A stretch of DNA of 17,487 nt, taken from contig WRKD01000198.1 in assembly GCA_009778255.1 (NCBI GenBank), positions 1 through 17,487 of the forward strand. The letters are read 5' to 3'. Of this stretch, positions 1 through 8,693 are shown in pieces; positions within the stretch are counted from its first letter, which is position 1, and each line of letters opens with the position of its first letter. The notes beneath the pieces were generated by a model, which saw only the letters and a program-made list of their open reading frames with translations, ran no database searches and was not told the origin of the DNA. The position numbers and the translations under genes are program-made. The DNA comes from Bacillota bacterium. GTDB lineage: Bacteria > Bacillota > Dehalobacteriia > UBA4068.

Positions 1-486
1 GCTAATGATATATTACATAGAGCCGGCAAAGAAAAAAAAACGCAGGGCATGGGAACAACCATGACAGCGGCGGCTGTGCGCGGCAACAATATTCATCTGG
101 TACATGTGGGCGACAGCCGCGCTTATCTTTATAATCGCCATCATATAGAGCAATTATCGGAAGATCATACTTTGGTTCAGGCACTGCTTTCTGAAGGGCA
201 AATAAGTATTGAAGAAGCAAAACATCATCCTCAGCGCCATGTTTTATTGCGCTCTATTGGGCAAGATGTTTTAGTTGAAGTGCAAGAACGTACCGTTTCT
301 TGGACAAAAGGCGATTATTTACTGCTATGCAGCGACGGTTTATATACCCTGGTAACGCCACAAGAAATGCAGGAAATAACCCTTAGGGCAGTTAACCTGA
401 AAAGCGCTATCGATTTTATGGCGCAAACTGCTTTCAATCGCGGTGGTTATGATAATATATCTTTGATATTGATAAGTTATGAGTAG
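1..486 (+). CDS. prpC: PP2C-family serine/threonine protein phosphatase, C-terminal part
   Basis: Metal-dependent (Mn/Mg) protein phosphatase that removes phosphate from Ser/Thr residues and counteracts the PASTA kinase encoded next. The reading frame is open from base 1, so the N-terminus lies outside the window; 161 residues remain of a family length of about 240. Visible PP2C motifs in order are GMGTT (residues 16-20 of the fragment), VGDSRAYL (36-43, metal-binding Asp 38), SEDHTLVQ (53-60), RSIG (84-87), SDGL (111-114, Asp 112) and GGYDNIS (148-154, Asp 151). The first metal-binding motif (usually DGMGG) would be in the missing part. The ATG codons at 49 and 61 are internal, because the GMGTT motif itself contains the first. 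The stop lies 17 bases before prkC, and this phosphatase-kinase pair is standard in Firmicutes. The family is certain; only the specific symbol is inferred. Confidence 0.95.
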   Translation, partial: ANDILHRAGKEKKTQGMGTTMTAAAVRGNNIHLVHVGDSRAYLYNRHHIEQLSEDHTLVQALLSEGQISIEEAKHHPQRHVLLRSIGQDVLVEVQERTVSWTKGDYLLLCSDGLYTLVTPQEMQEITLRAVNLKSAIDFMAQTAFNRGGYDNISLILISYE

Positions 487-503
487 AGCAGGGGGGAAGA
501 GTA

Positions 504-2492
504 GTGATAGGTAAGCTCTTTAACGAGCGTTATCAAATTCAAGAAAAACTGGGTTCTGGAGGCACATCTGTTGTCTACAAAGGACAAGATATTTTACTTA
601 ATCGTAAAGTTACTATTAAAATCCTGCGTGAGGAATACGCCAGTAATGATGAATTCGTACGCCGTTTTCGCCGCGAAGCTCAAGCAGTTGCCAGCCTTTC
701 TCATGGCAATATAGTTTCTGTTTATGATGTAGGTTTTGAAGAAAACATGCATTATATTGTTATGGAATTTGTAGAAGGGCATTCTTTAAAAGAATATATA
801 AAACAAAAAGGCGTGCTCACTGTTCAAATAGCTTCCGTGATTATGATGCAGATATTAGACGGTATTAGCTATGCCCATGAGCATGGGATAATTCACCGAG
901 ATATTAAACCGCATAATATTCTTCTAAGCAAAGACGGCCGGGCCAAAGTAACGGATTTTGGTATTGCCGTGGGCATGACCGATATGACGCAAACTTATAA
1001 TACTTCCTCTCGTATTATGGGTTCCGTGCATTATATAGCGCCGGAACAAGTACAAGGTCAGCCGGTAACAGAAAAATCGGATATTTATTCGGCTGGGGTG
1101 GTATTTTACGAAATGCTCACCGGGCAGCTGCCTTTTTCCGGCGATACCCCCATTAGCATCGCCATGCAACATGTACAGGCGGAATTGATATTACCACATC
1201 AATTGAACACCAAAGTACCCATGGGGCTTTCATATGTGGTAATGCGCGCCATGCGTAAAAATCCGGATACACGTTATGATAATGTTAGGGAAATGATGGA
1301 AGCTATACGTAACGCCACCGAAGGCTTAAATAGCGTATATGTTCCCTTGCCGGAAGAAAATCTGGAAAATACCCGTAAACTGACTGCCATATTGCCTGTT
1401 AAAGATATGGATATTCAACTTGAACCGAATAAATCTCTTGCCAATCTTCTCAAACGTTCCCCCAAAGAACATACTGCAGCCCCCAAAACTCCCGAGCCTG
1501 ATTATCGTTCGGCCCGCACTGCGCCGCGCCGTCGCATCAGCGCTATGAGCGTTATTTTAGTATTATTGCTGCTGGCTTTTGCCGCAACCATGATTTGGGC
1601 TGTGGGCCAGCTGAGAGATTTATTCTTTGGCAATGATATACAGGTGGCAGACAATAATATTATCGTGCCTTATGTAGTTGATATGGATTTGGACAAAGCG
1701 GAAGCTATATTGGTAGATTTAGGATTAGTTCCGCGCACCGAACGCCGTAATGACGAGAACATACTCATCAATACAGTTATGCGACAAAATGTGCCGGCAG
1801 ATTCTAAAGTAAAACCAGGAAGCGATATTTTACTAACGGTAAGCGATGGTCCGCGCCTGACCGAGGTGCCGGGGGTAGTAGGCGAAACAGAGCGGATGGC
1901 TGTTACCAAACTGACAAATAGAGGCTTGAATTTTGAGTATACGGAGCCTGAATATAGTGAAGATTTTTTAGCCGGTGAGATTATCCGGCAAGATCCAGTT
2001 TCCGGCGCCAGAGTAGCCGGCGGCACATCGGTCTTGCTTACAGTAAGTTTGGGAATCGAACCAATACCGGCAGTAGCGCCTAAAGTGATAGAGGAAACAT
2101 TGGAAGATGCCAAGGCTCTGTTGATAGAAGCCGGCTTAAGAGTCGGCTCTATAAAATACGAAGAAAGCTCTAAATATTACGCCGATATAGTAATAAACCA
2201 GAGTGTTGCCCCGGCAGCCGAATTAAATCAAGACGACACTGTCGATTTGATAGTAAGCCGCGGACCTGGCCCGGTAGTGATAGCTAAATCTACTACTGTA
2301 TATTTTGAGGTGCCGGATGACGGAATCAGTCACCATATTTCTATTGAAGTAGAAGATTCCCGCGGTATAACAGAAGCTTTCAATCAATCGCTGAGCCCGG
2401 GCTATTCTTTACAGCAAATGGTTACATATTTCAGCCCGGCAACCATATTCATCTATTGCGACGGCATTTTAAAAGACCAAACTAATATATAG
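504..2492 (+). CDS. prkC: PASTA-domain serine/threonine protein kinase
   Basis: Membrane-bound Hanks-type kinase that senses peptidoglycan or lipid II fragments outside and phosphorylates cytoplasmic targets in growth control, germination or cell-wall synthesis (known for the family). The kinase domain covers about residues 8-270: Gly-rich loop GSGGTSVV (17-24), ATP lysine K39 in VTIK, catalytic HRDIKPHN (131-138), DFG (151-153) and APEQ (179-182). A basic, proline-rich linker leads to one transmembrane helix (about 347-368), followed by three PASTA repeats (about 387-449, 453-516, 520-586) and a last 75-residue beta-rich segment. The GTG start at 504 is set by a purine-rich GGGGGGAAGA site just upstream and by the normal N-terminus. 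The length of 662 is normal for the family. It lies 17 bases after prpC and 14 before rsgA, so it is very likely co-transcribed with both. Confidence 0.97.
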   Translation: MIGKLFNERYQIQEKLGSGGTSVVYKGQDILLNRKVTIKILREEYASNDEFVRRFRREAQAVASLSHGNIVSVYDVGFEENMHYIVMEFVEGHSLKEYIKQKGVLTVQIASVIMMQILDGISYAHEHGIIHRDIKPHNILLSKDGRAKVTDFGIAVGMTDMTQTYNTSSRIMGSVHYIAPEQVQGQPVTEKSDIYSAGVVFYEMLTGQLPFSGDTPISIAMQHVQAELILPHQLNTKVPMGLSYVVMRAMRKNPDTRYDNVREMMEAIRNATEGLNSVYVPLPEENLENTRKLTAILPVKDMDIQLEPNKSLANLLKRSPKEHTAAPKTPEPDYRSARTAPRRRISAMSVILVLLLLAFAATMIWAVGQLRDLFFGNDIQVADNNIIVPYVVDMDLDKAEAILVDLGLVPRTERRNDENILINTVMRQNVPADSKVKPGSDILLTVSDGPRLTEVPGVVGETERMAVTKLTNRGLNFEYTEPEYSEDFLAGEIIRQDPVSGARVAGGTSVLLTVSLGIEPIPAVAPKVIEETLEDAKALLIEAGLRVGSIKYEESSKYYADIVINQSVAPAAELNQDDTVDLIVSRGPGPVVIAKSTTVYFEVPDDGISHHISIEVEDSRGITEAFNQSLSPGYSLQQMVTYFSPATIFIYCDGILKDQTNI

Positions 2493-2506
2493 ATATAGGA
2501 AGCTCA

Positions 2507-3415
2507 ATGGAAGACAAATTTATCCCTGGCAGGGTATTATCCGCGCGCGGCGGTTTTTACCGGGTATTGACAAAAAAAGAACAAATAGATTGCCGGTTGC
2601 GCGGCAAATTGAAGCAGAAAGGCGCCTTAGCTGGTATTGAAGGTGGTGTTTGTGTAGGCGATTTAGTACAAGTTTCCCTTAGCCAACAGCTGGGTAAAGA
2701 AAAAACAGGTATGGTGGAAGCTGTGCTGCCAAGAAATAATCTTTTGCCGCGCCCGCGCATTGCCAATATTGAATTATGCCTGGCTGAATTGGCTTTTCGT
2801 GAACCGTGCTACAATTTATTGCTTTTAGATAAAATATTGCTGACAGCGGCTTATTATAATATAGAAGCTGCCATCTGTTTCAATAAAAGCGATTTAGCCA
2901 ATGATGATTTACCGCAAGTAACAGAGGTTTACCGCCGCGCAGGGTATAGTGTTATAGTTACATCGGCTGTTAACGGCCAGGGACTTGATGTTTTGCTACA
3001 ACTGTTATCCCATAAAATATCCGTATTAGCAGGGCCTTCAGGTGTGGGTAAATCAAGTCTGTTGAATATGCTTCTACCCGAAAACCGGGCTGCGGTAGGG
3101 GAGATAAGCTCTCGCTTACAGCGAGGCAAGCATACTACCCGCCATGTCAGCCTGTTGCCCTTGCCCGGCGCCGGTTTGGTTGCAGATACTCCGGGTTTTT
3201 CTTTATTGGAATTACCCCGGGCTTTAAAAGCCCCAAAACTACCGCAGCTTTACCCGGAATATGCGCAAATTTCGGACGAATGCCGATTTTTGGGATGTTT
3301 GCATCACCATGAACCCAACTGCGCCATTAAGGAATATTTGGCGCAAGGCAAACTGGATGCAGACCGTTATCAACGTTATTTGCGTTTATTACATGAACTA
3401 GAAGAAAGAGGATAA
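2507..3415 (+). CDS. rsgA: Small ribosomal subunit biogenesis GTPase RsgA
   Basis: Circularly permuted GTPase that helps the late maturation of the 30S subunit and is released from it on GTP hydrolysis. An N-terminal OB-fold (about 1-70) precedes the G domain, whose motifs appear in the permuted order: G4 NKSD (126-129), then G1 GPSGVGKSS (176-184), G2 around TTR (210-212) and G3 DTPG (227-230). The C-terminal zinc-binding motif is complete, with C259, C264, H266 and C272 (CX4CXHX5C). The length of 302 matches the family. The ATG start at 2507 follows AGGAAG by about 6 bases. The usual sequence near the start of the G domain (NVDQ in many homologues) reads NIEL here, a small variation outside the nucleotide-binding motifs. 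The gene sits between prkC and rpe, a conserved Firmicutes order. Confidence 0.97.
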   Translation: MEDKFIPGRVLSARGGFYRVLTKKEQIDCRLRGKLKQKGALAGIEGGVCVGDLVQVSLSQQLGKEKTGMVEAVLPRNNLLPRPRIANIELCLAELAFREPCYNLLLLDKILLTAAYYNIEAAICFNKSDLANDDLPQVTEVYRRAGYSVIVTSAVNGQGLDVLLQLLSHKISVLAGPSGVGKSSLLNMLLPENRAAVGEISSRLQRGKHTTRHVSLLPLPGAGLVADTPGFSLLELPRALKAPKLPQLYPEYAQISDECRFLGCLHHHEPNCAIKEYLAQGKLDADRYQRYLRLLHELEERG

Positions 3416-3419
3416 TGCT

Positions 3420-4073
3420 ATGCACTATATTGCCCCTTCTTTTTTATCTGCGGATATTTGGCGGGTAGCCGAGCAGATAAAAGGCTTGGAAGAAGCCGGT
3501 TGTCAATATCTGCATTTAGATGTTATGGACGGCTGCTTTGTGCCCAATATCTCCATGGGAGCTCATTTTATCAAAGGTTTGCGTTCTCATAGCAGAATGG
3601 TTTTTGACACCCATTTGATGCTGGAAGAACCAGATCGTTTTATAGCAGATTTTGCTGCAGCAGGAGCGGATATTATAACCGTACATACGGAAGCTTGTCG
3701 TCATATACATCGAACACTGCAATTGATTGAAAAACTGGGTCTAAAAGCCGGAGCAGCCGTTAACCCTGCCACCCCTTTGAGTTTTTTAGAAGAAATTTTA
3801 CCTGAATTACATGTTGTGCTGCTCATGAGCGTAAACCCGGGCTTTGGCGGGCAATGCTTTATTCCCGCAACTCTGGATAAAATACGCAGATTATATGAAT
3901 GGCGTACCGCGCTTGATCTTTCATTTTTTATCGAGGTAGACGGCGGCGTAAACGAGGATAATGCGTTCATGCTTGCGCAAGCAGGAGCAGATATTCTAGT
4001 GGCCGGAGCGGCCGTATTCGCCCAAGAAGACCCGGCTGGCGCTTATCTGCGTTTACAAGAGTGTTTACCGTGA
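3420..4073 (+). CDS. rpe: Ribulose-phosphate 3-epimerase
   Basis: TIM-barrel enzyme that interconverts ribulose 5-phosphate and xylulose 5-phosphate in the pentose phosphate pathway, in the cytoplasm. The conserved blocks are all present: APSFLSAD (5-12), HLDVMDG (32-38, metal ligands H32 and D34), THLM (64-67, H65), VNPGFGGQ (138-145, phosphate-binding loop) and EVDGG (172-176, D174 being the second catalytic Asp). The length of 217 is normal. The start lies 4 bases after the rsgA stop; AGAAAGAGGA at the end of rsgA serves as the ribosome-binding site, so the two are translationally linked. An ATG at 3415 is in another frame and is not the start. This is the last gene of the prpC-prkC-rsgA-rpe operon before a new promoter. 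Confidence 0.97.
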   Translation: MHYIAPSFLSADIWRVAEQIKGLEEAGCQYLHLDVMDGCFVPNISMGAHFIKGLRSHSRMVFDTHLMLEEPDRFIADFAAAGADIITVHTEACRHIHRTLQLIEKLGLKAGAAVNPATPLSFLEEILPELHVVLLMSVNPGFGGQCFIPATLDKIRRLYEWRTALDLSFFIEVDGGVNEDNAFMLAQAGADILVAGAAVFAQEDPAGAYLRLQECLP

Positions 4074-4087
4074 CGGGTGTAAATATC

Positions 4088-4116
4088 TTGACTTTTTGTT
4101 TTTTTTTTATTACAAT
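4088..4116 (+). promoter_or_regulatory. Sigma-A-type promoter for the CBS-ACT gene
   Basis: A -35 box TTGACT (4088-4093) and a -10 box TACAAT (4111-4116) are separated by exactly 17 bases. Each box differs from consensus by one base. The spacer contains a run of ten T (4099-4108). Transcription would start near 4123, giving a leader of about 45 bases with AAAGGAG (about 4156-4161) before the ATG at 4169. This is the clearest promoter in the window and suggests the CBS-ACT gene is transcribed separately from the prkC operon. Confidence 0.7.
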
Positions 4117-4168
4117 TCATATTATATGTTGAGTTTTGATGAAAACCGTATAGAAAAGGAGATAAGAT

Positions 4169-4825
4169 ATGCGTATCAATGAAAGAATGAATAAAGAATT
4201 AACGGTTATCGGTCGTAATGAAACACTGGAAACAGCCATGAAAATAATGCGAGATAAAGGTATACGCCATTTGCCGGTGGTAGACGGCGGCAAACTGACC
4301 GGTATACTCACTATTTCCGATGTGCGACGCGCCATGCCCTCGCAGGTCAGCACTTTAGATGTACATGAAGCCACTTATTTGTTCGACCGTGTTAAAGTAA
4401 AAGATGCCTTACCGGAACATCAGAAGCTTATCACTATAGAAAGCGATGATTTTATTGAGGAAGCTGCGTTATTGATGCGTGCTTATAAAATCAGTTCGCT
4501 GCCCGTGGTAGATAAAGACGGCGCTTTGGTGGGTATAATAACCGAAAGTAATATATTTGACGCTTTTGTGGAGCTTTTGGGCGTAAGCTCTTCCGGCAGC
4601 CGCCTTACTGTCGCATTGCCGGATAAACCCGGTGTTTTAGCAGAGATCACCAATATCATTCAAAAAGCCGAGGTAAATATCGTACGCATAGCCGTTTTCC
4701 CACCCAGCAATGATTCTACTTATGAAGCGGTTATCCGTTTGGCTACCGGTGATATAGACCCCATTGTAGAAATGCTGCGCCTACACGGTTATAATGTTTT
4801 ATCTTCCAAAAATTATGCCAGGTAA
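4169..4825 (+). CDS. CBS-CBS-ACT domain protein (AcuB-like)
   Basis: Probable cytoplasmic ligand-sensing protein. Two CBS domains (about residues 7-56 and 77-132), which as a pair usually bind adenine nucleotides such as AMP, ATP or S-adenosylmethionine, are followed by an ACT domain (about 146-216), which usually binds an amino acid. Typical CBS sequences are IRHLPVVDGGKLTGILT and ISSLPVVDKDGALVGIIT; the ACT domain begins with LTVALPDKPGVLAEI. The same architecture is seen in proteins annotated as AcuB or 'CBS and ACT domain-containing', but an acetoin role is not supported by any neighbour, so I give no symbol. There is no catalytic domain. The ATG follows AAAGGAGAT by a normal distance. 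It has its own promoter (4088-4116) and precedes argH by 117 bases, so an amino-acid-linked role is possible but unproven. Confidence 0.9.
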   Translation: MRINERMNKELTVIGRNETLETAMKIMRDKGIRHLPVVDGGKLTGILTISDVRRAMPSQVSTLDVHEATYLFDRVKVKDALPEHQKLITIESDDFIEEAALLMRAYKISSLPVVDKDGALVGIITESNIFDAFVELLGVSSSGSRLTVALPDKPGVLAEITNIIQKAEVNIVRIAVFPPSNDSTYEAVIRLATGDIDPIVEMLRLHGYNVLSSKNYAR

Positions 4826-4942
4826 ACGCGAGAAGAATAATGTTTTATATAAGAATCGTAATACAGCATACGTAGTTAAGCCACACAACGCTTTCTTAAA
4901 TTAAATATACCTATAAGCTACAGTTGAACGGAGGATACAGGC

Positions 4943-6325
4943 TTGAAATTATGGGGCGGGCGTTTTACAGAAAATACAGATAGCAAAGCCGAAGTTTTTA
5001 ATTCTTCCATTGACTTCGATAAAAGGCTGTATGGCGAAGATATTGCCGCTTCTATGGCTCATGCCTCAATGTTAGGCGCAAATGGCATTATCAGCCAAGA
5101 AGAGGCGATGCTATTAATAGAGGCCCTGCGCGAACTGGCAACAGAAATTGAACAAGGCCGGGTGGAATTCACTGTAACGGCGGAAGATATTCATATGAAT
5201 ATCGAGCTGCTGTTAATACAAAAAGTGGGGGATTTAGGGAAAAAATTGCATACGGCGCGTAGTCGTAATGACCAAGTGGCAACAGATTTTAAACTGTATT
5301 TAAGACGCGAGACGCTGAATATAGAGTGTTTGCTCAAAGAATTGATCATGACTTTAACCGTATTGGCAAAACAACATGTAGAGACGTTGATGCCGGGTTA
5401 TACACATTTACAACCGGCTCAGCCTATCACCTTTGCCCATCATTTACTGGCTTATGCGCAAATGTTTAAGCGCGATTTTGACCGCCTGCGCGATGCGCGT
5501 AAGCGGGCTAATTTTTGTCCTCTGGGCAGTGGTGCGCTGGCTGGAACAACTTTTCCTATCGATCGCCACGATACGGCTCTGCAACTTGAATTTACAGCGC
5601 CCACAGCCAATTCTTTAGATAGTGTATCTGATCGTGATTTCGCCTTAGAATTTCTTTTCGACGCCGCCCTTATCATGATGCATCTTTCCCGCTTTTGCGA
5701 AGAGATAATACTGTGGAGCAGCCGGGAGTTTTCTTTCATCCACCTAAGCGATAGTTTTAGCACAGGCTCTTCTATTATGCCACAAAAGAAAAACCCCGAT
5801 ATGGCGGAACTGATACGCGGCAAAACTGGCCGTGTTTATGGAGATTTGCTGGCGCTATTAACGGTTATGAAAAGCTTGCCTTTAGCATATAATAAAGATA
5901 TGCAGGAAGATAAAGAAGCGGTATTTGATGCTGTCGATACATTGCGGATTTGTTTACAAGTATTTTCGCCCATGCTTGCAGGCTTACAGGTTGATAAGCA
6001 AAAAATGCGCCGCGCAGCAGGGCAGGGCTTTATAAATGCCACAGATGTGGCCGATTATTTAGCACGGAAAGGCTTGCCCTTTCGTTCGGCGCATGAAGTT
6101 GCCGGCAAATTGGTGCTATATGCCGAAAAAAACGATAAAACCTTAGAAGAATTGAGCCTTAAAGAAATGCGCGCCCTAAACCCGCTTTTTGAAGAAGATA
6201 TATACGAGGCTATTTCACTGCAAAGTTGCTTAAGTGCGCGCGCTAATTATGGCGGCCCTGCTCCCGAAGCGGCTGCTCAAGCTATCGACGAAATGCGTTT
6301 ATGGCTACTTGAAAAAGAAGAGTAA
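4943..6325 (+). CDS. argH: Argininosuccinate lyase
   Basis: Cleaves argininosuccinate to arginine and fumarate, the last step of arginine synthesis; works as a cytoplasmic homotetramer. It has the canonical start MKLWGGRF, the TARSRNDQVATD block, GYTHLQPAQP with H155, and the fumarase/lyase superfamily signature GSSIMPQKKNPD starting at residue 275, whose serine loop carries the catalytic Ser. The length of 460 is normal. The start codon is TTG at 4943, fixed by the conserved N-terminus and by GGAGG at 4930-4934. argG, the usual partner, is not in this window. The 117-base upstream gap contains no promoter or arginine operator that I can recognise, so transcription may come from the CBS-ACT promoter or from a weak site. 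Confidence 0.97.
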   Translation: MKLWGGRFTENTDSKAEVFNSSIDFDKRLYGEDIAASMAHASMLGANGIISQEEAMLLIEALRELATEIEQGRVEFTVTAEDIHMNIELLLIQKVGDLGKKLHTARSRNDQVATDFKLYLRRETLNIECLLKELIMTLTVLAKQHVETLMPGYTHLQPAQPITFAHHLLAYAQMFKRDFDRLRDARKRANFCPLGSGALAGTTFPIDRHDTALQLEFTAPTANSLDSVSDRDFALEFLFDAALIMMHLSRFCEEIILWSSREFSFIHLSDSFSTGSSIMPQKKNPDMAELIRGKTGRVYGDLLALLTVMKSLPLAYNKDMQEDKEAVFDAVDTLRICLQVFSPMLAGLQVDKQKMRRAAGQGFINATDVADYLARKGLPFRSAHEVAGKLVLYAEKNDKTLEELSLKEMRALNPLFEEDIYEAISLQSCLSARANYGGPAPEAAAQAIDEMRLWLLEKEE

Positions 6326-6378
6326 ACGGATATTAAGAAAAGATTTACTAAGCAATTATTGGGAGGTGTATTGTTTTT

Positions 6379-8115
6379 ATGACAAAAAAGCTGTTAACAG
6401 GCAATGAGGCGGTGGCCCGTGGTTTTTGGCAAGCCGGTGGAAAAGTGGTAAGCGCATACCCTGGTACGCCCAGTACAGAAATAACCGAAAATGCCGCCCA
6501 TTATGCAGAACTGTATGCGGAATGGGCGCCTAATGAAAAAGTAGCCCTGGAAGTTGCTTTAGGCGCGGCAGTGGGCGGGGCGCGCTCTATGGCTGCCATG
6601 AAACATGTGGGCTTGAATGTAGCTGCCGACCCTTTATTTACCGCCGCCTATACCGGCATCAACGCCGGGTTGGTAATTATTAGCGCAGACGACCCTGGTA
6701 TGCACAGTTCCCAAAATGAGCAAGATAACCGTCATTATGCCTTGGCAGCTAAAATTCCCTGTTTAGAACCTTCAGATAGCGCAGAAGCCCTGGCTTTCAC
6801 CGAATTGGCGCTCGATCTTTCCGAAGAATTCGATACGCCGGTACTATTACGCTTAACCACCCGCGTCTCTCATGGGCAAAGTACGGTGGAATTGTCAAAG
6901 AGAACAGAACAAAGCATAAAGCCTTATGTGCGCGATATACAAAAATATGTTATGGCCCCGGCCGGGGCGCGCCCGCGTCATGCAGTGCTGGAAAAGCGTA
7001 TGTTGGAATTAAGCGCTTATGCGGAAAAAACGGAAGTGAACCGTTTGGAATTACGGGATAAAGCAATAGGTATAGTTTGTTCCGGCGCAGCCTACCAATA
7101 TGTACGCGAAGCTTTGCCACAAGCCAGCGTGTTTAAATTAGGCTTGGTCAATCCTTTACCTAAACAGCGCCTATGCGATTTCTCCGCAGCTGTAGAAAAA
7201 CTCTATGTGGTGGAAGAATTAGACGCATTTTATGAGCAACAGCTTAAAAGTTGGGGTATAAAATGCTGTGGCAAGGAATTGTTTTCCCTGCTGGGCGAGA
7301 TTTTTCCGCCGCAAATAAAAACCGCTATAACTAAGCAGGATACAATACTGCACGAAGAAACTCCTAATTTACCGCCGCGTCCGCCCGTACTATGCGCCGG
7401 CTGCCCTCATCGGGCAACTTTTACGGCAATAAAAAAATTGAAGGCGCCGGTTATGGGAGATATCGGTTGTTATACCCTGGCTGCCGGTCCGCCGCTTTCC
7501 GCTATCGATACCACGGTATGCATGGGCGCCTCGGTCACTATGTCTCATGGACTGGCTAAAGCTCAGGAAAATGCTAAAGTTAAACCACTTTCGGTATTGG
7601 GGGAATCTACCTTTATCCATTCCGGAATTACCGGTTTGATCAATGCCGTTTATAATCAGGCCCAAATCACGGTGGTCATTTTGGATAATAGCATCACCGC
7701 CATGACCGGGCATCAGCATAATCCGGCCAGCGGCTATAATGTACGATCTTTACCGGCGCCGGTTTTAGATTTAGCCGCATTGTCTAAAGCCTGCGGCGTA
7801 GAATATGTTAAAACAGTAAATCCTTTCGATCAAAAGGCTTTAACAGCTGCGTTAAAAGGGGCGCAGGAATTTGTTGGCCCGGCGGTCATCATCAGTAAGT
7901 ATCCTTGTATACTACTGCCTTATGTAAAACGCGACAAACCTTTATTTGTTGATTGGGAAATTTGCGTAGGCTGTAAGGTGTGTCTTTCTATAGGTTGCCC
8001 TGCGCTGAGTTTAAAGGGGACGAAAACTGTTATAGATAGTAGCCAATGCACGGGTTGTGCACTGTGTGCCGGTTTATGCGCCAAAAAAGCCATTTACGGG
8101 AGGGATAATAAATGA
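6379..8115 (+). CDS. iorA: Indolepyruvate:ferredoxin oxidoreductase, alpha subunit
   Basis: Thiamine-diphosphate and iron-sulfur enzyme that oxidatively decarboxylates aryl pyruvates (from Trp, Phe, Tyr) to aryl-acetyl-CoA and reduces ferredoxin; acts in the cytoplasm with IorB. The N-terminal pyrimidine-binding domain shows SAYPGTPSTEI (near residues 25-35) and NEKVALEVALGAA. The TPP-binding part has CAGCPHRATF, GDIGCYTL and an Asn-containing ILDNSITAMTGHQ loop. The C-terminus carries a two-cluster ferredoxin-like domain with C529, C532, C535, C540 followed by Pro, and C557, C560, C563, C567. The length of 578 fits the family. The ATG follows GGGAGGTG (6361-6368) by about 10 bases. It overlaps iorB by 4 bases (ATGA). 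Enzyme family is sure; the preferred aryl pyruvate cannot be read from sequence. Confidence 0.96.
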   Translation: MTKKLLTGNEAVARGFWQAGGKVVSAYPGTPSTEITENAAHYAELYAEWAPNEKVALEVALGAAVGGARSMAAMKHVGLNVAADPLFTAAYTGINAGLVIISADDPGMHSSQNEQDNRHYALAAKIPCLEPSDSAEALAFTELALDLSEEFDTPVLLRLTTRVSHGQSTVELSKRTEQSIKPYVRDIQKYVMAPAGARPRHAVLEKRMLELSAYAEKTEVNRLELRDKAIGIVCSGAAYQYVREALPQASVFKLGLVNPLPKQRLCDFSAAVEKLYVVEELDAFYEQQLKSWGIKCCGKELFSLLGEIFPPQIKTAITKQDTILHEETPNLPPRPPVLCAGCPHRATFTAIKKLKAPVMGDIGCYTLAAGPPLSAIDTTVCMGASVTMSHGLAKAQENAKVKPLSVLGESTFIHSGITGLINAVYNQAQITVVILDNSITAMTGHQHNPASGYNVRSLPAPVLDLAALSKACGVEYVKTVNPFDQKALTAALKGAQEFVGPAVIISKYPCILLPYVKRDKPLFVDWEICVGCKVCLSIGCPALSLKGTKTVIDSSQCTGCALCAGLCAKKAIYGRDNK

Positions 8116-8693
8116 GCTCTATAACCAATATTATGATAGCAGGTGTGGGCGGCCAGGGAACAATTTTAGCCGGAAGAATCATCTCCCTTTTGGCGCTTAA
8201 AGCCACATACGATGTGAAAGTATCTGAGGTGCATGGCATGAGTCAGCGCGGCGGTTCGGTACTTACTCAGGTACGCTATGGAGATGAAGTGCATTCTCCC
8301 ATCATTGATCCCGGAGAGGTAGATATTCTCTTAGCTTTTGAAAAACTGGAAGCATTGCGTATGCTGCCATTACTTAAGCCTCTGGGCCGTATGATAGTAA
8401 ACAGCCAAGAAATACCTCCCTTACCGGTACTGAACGGTTCCATGATTTACCCTGCGGATATCGATCAGCGCCTGCAGACTTTTAGTGGATCTCTTTCACT
8501 GCTCAACGCATATGAATTAGCCTTGCAAGCAGGCAATGACAAAGCCGTCAATACTGTGCTTTTAGGCAAGCTTTCTCAGAATATGGCTTTTTCTCTTTCA
8601 GATTGGCATCAAGCTATTAGTGCAGCTGTTAAACCTCAATTTGAAGAACTTAATTTACGGGCTTTCGATCTGGGGGCTGCTTATGACGATTAA
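8112..8693 (+). CDS. iorB: Indolepyruvate:ferredoxin oxidoreductase, beta subunit
   Basis: Gamma-type 2-oxoacid:ferredoxin oxidoreductase subunit, partner of IorA. The 193-residue protein has the expected beginning IMIAGVGGQGTILAGRI (about 7-23), the conserved VSEVHGMSQRGGSV block (about 38-51) and the region VDILLAFEKLEALR; these form the CoA- and interface-binding fold of the family. There are no cysteine clusters, as expected. The start ATG overlaps the iorA stop as ATGA, so translation is coupled and the two subunits are made in equal amounts. The following decarboxylase gene starts 11 bases before this stop. No phenylacetate-CoA ligase (paaK), a common neighbour of iorAB, is present here. 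Confidence 0.95.
   Translation: MSSITNIMIAGVGGQGTILAGRIISLLALKATYDVKVSEVHGMSQRGGSVLTQVRYGDEVHSPIIDPGEVDILLAFEKLEALRMLPLLKPLGRMIVNSQEIPPLPVLNGSMIYPADIDQRLQTFSGSLSLLNAYELALQAGNDKAVNTVLLGKLSQNMAFSLSDWHQAISAAVKPQFEELNLRAFDLGAAYDD

Noticed and set aside
1670..2113. 147-codon open frame on the minus strand inside prkC
   Set aside because: It lies opposite the PASTA repeats, has Ser-rich low-information sequence and no ribosome-binding site; a shadow of prkC.
4064..4083. Imperfect hairpin TTTAC...GTAAA over the rpe stop, followed by T-runs, as a terminator
   Set aside because: The stem has a 3-base bulge and the T-run begins about 10 bases later, inside the promoter spacer. It could weaken read-through, but I cannot support it as an intrinsic terminator.
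4826..4942. Arginine operator, T-box or riboswitch before argH
   Set aside because: The gap is only 117 bases; I found no T-box sequence, stable stem or convincing -35/-10 pair.
7390..7719. 109-codon open frame on the minus strand inside iorA
   Set aside because: It is opposite the conserved TPP-binding part of iorA and resembles no family; a shadow frame.
8620..8682. Upstream ATG start for the decarboxylase inside iorB
   Set aside because: No ribosome-binding site, and the added 21 residues do not belong to the fold; ATG 8683 has GGGGG in front.
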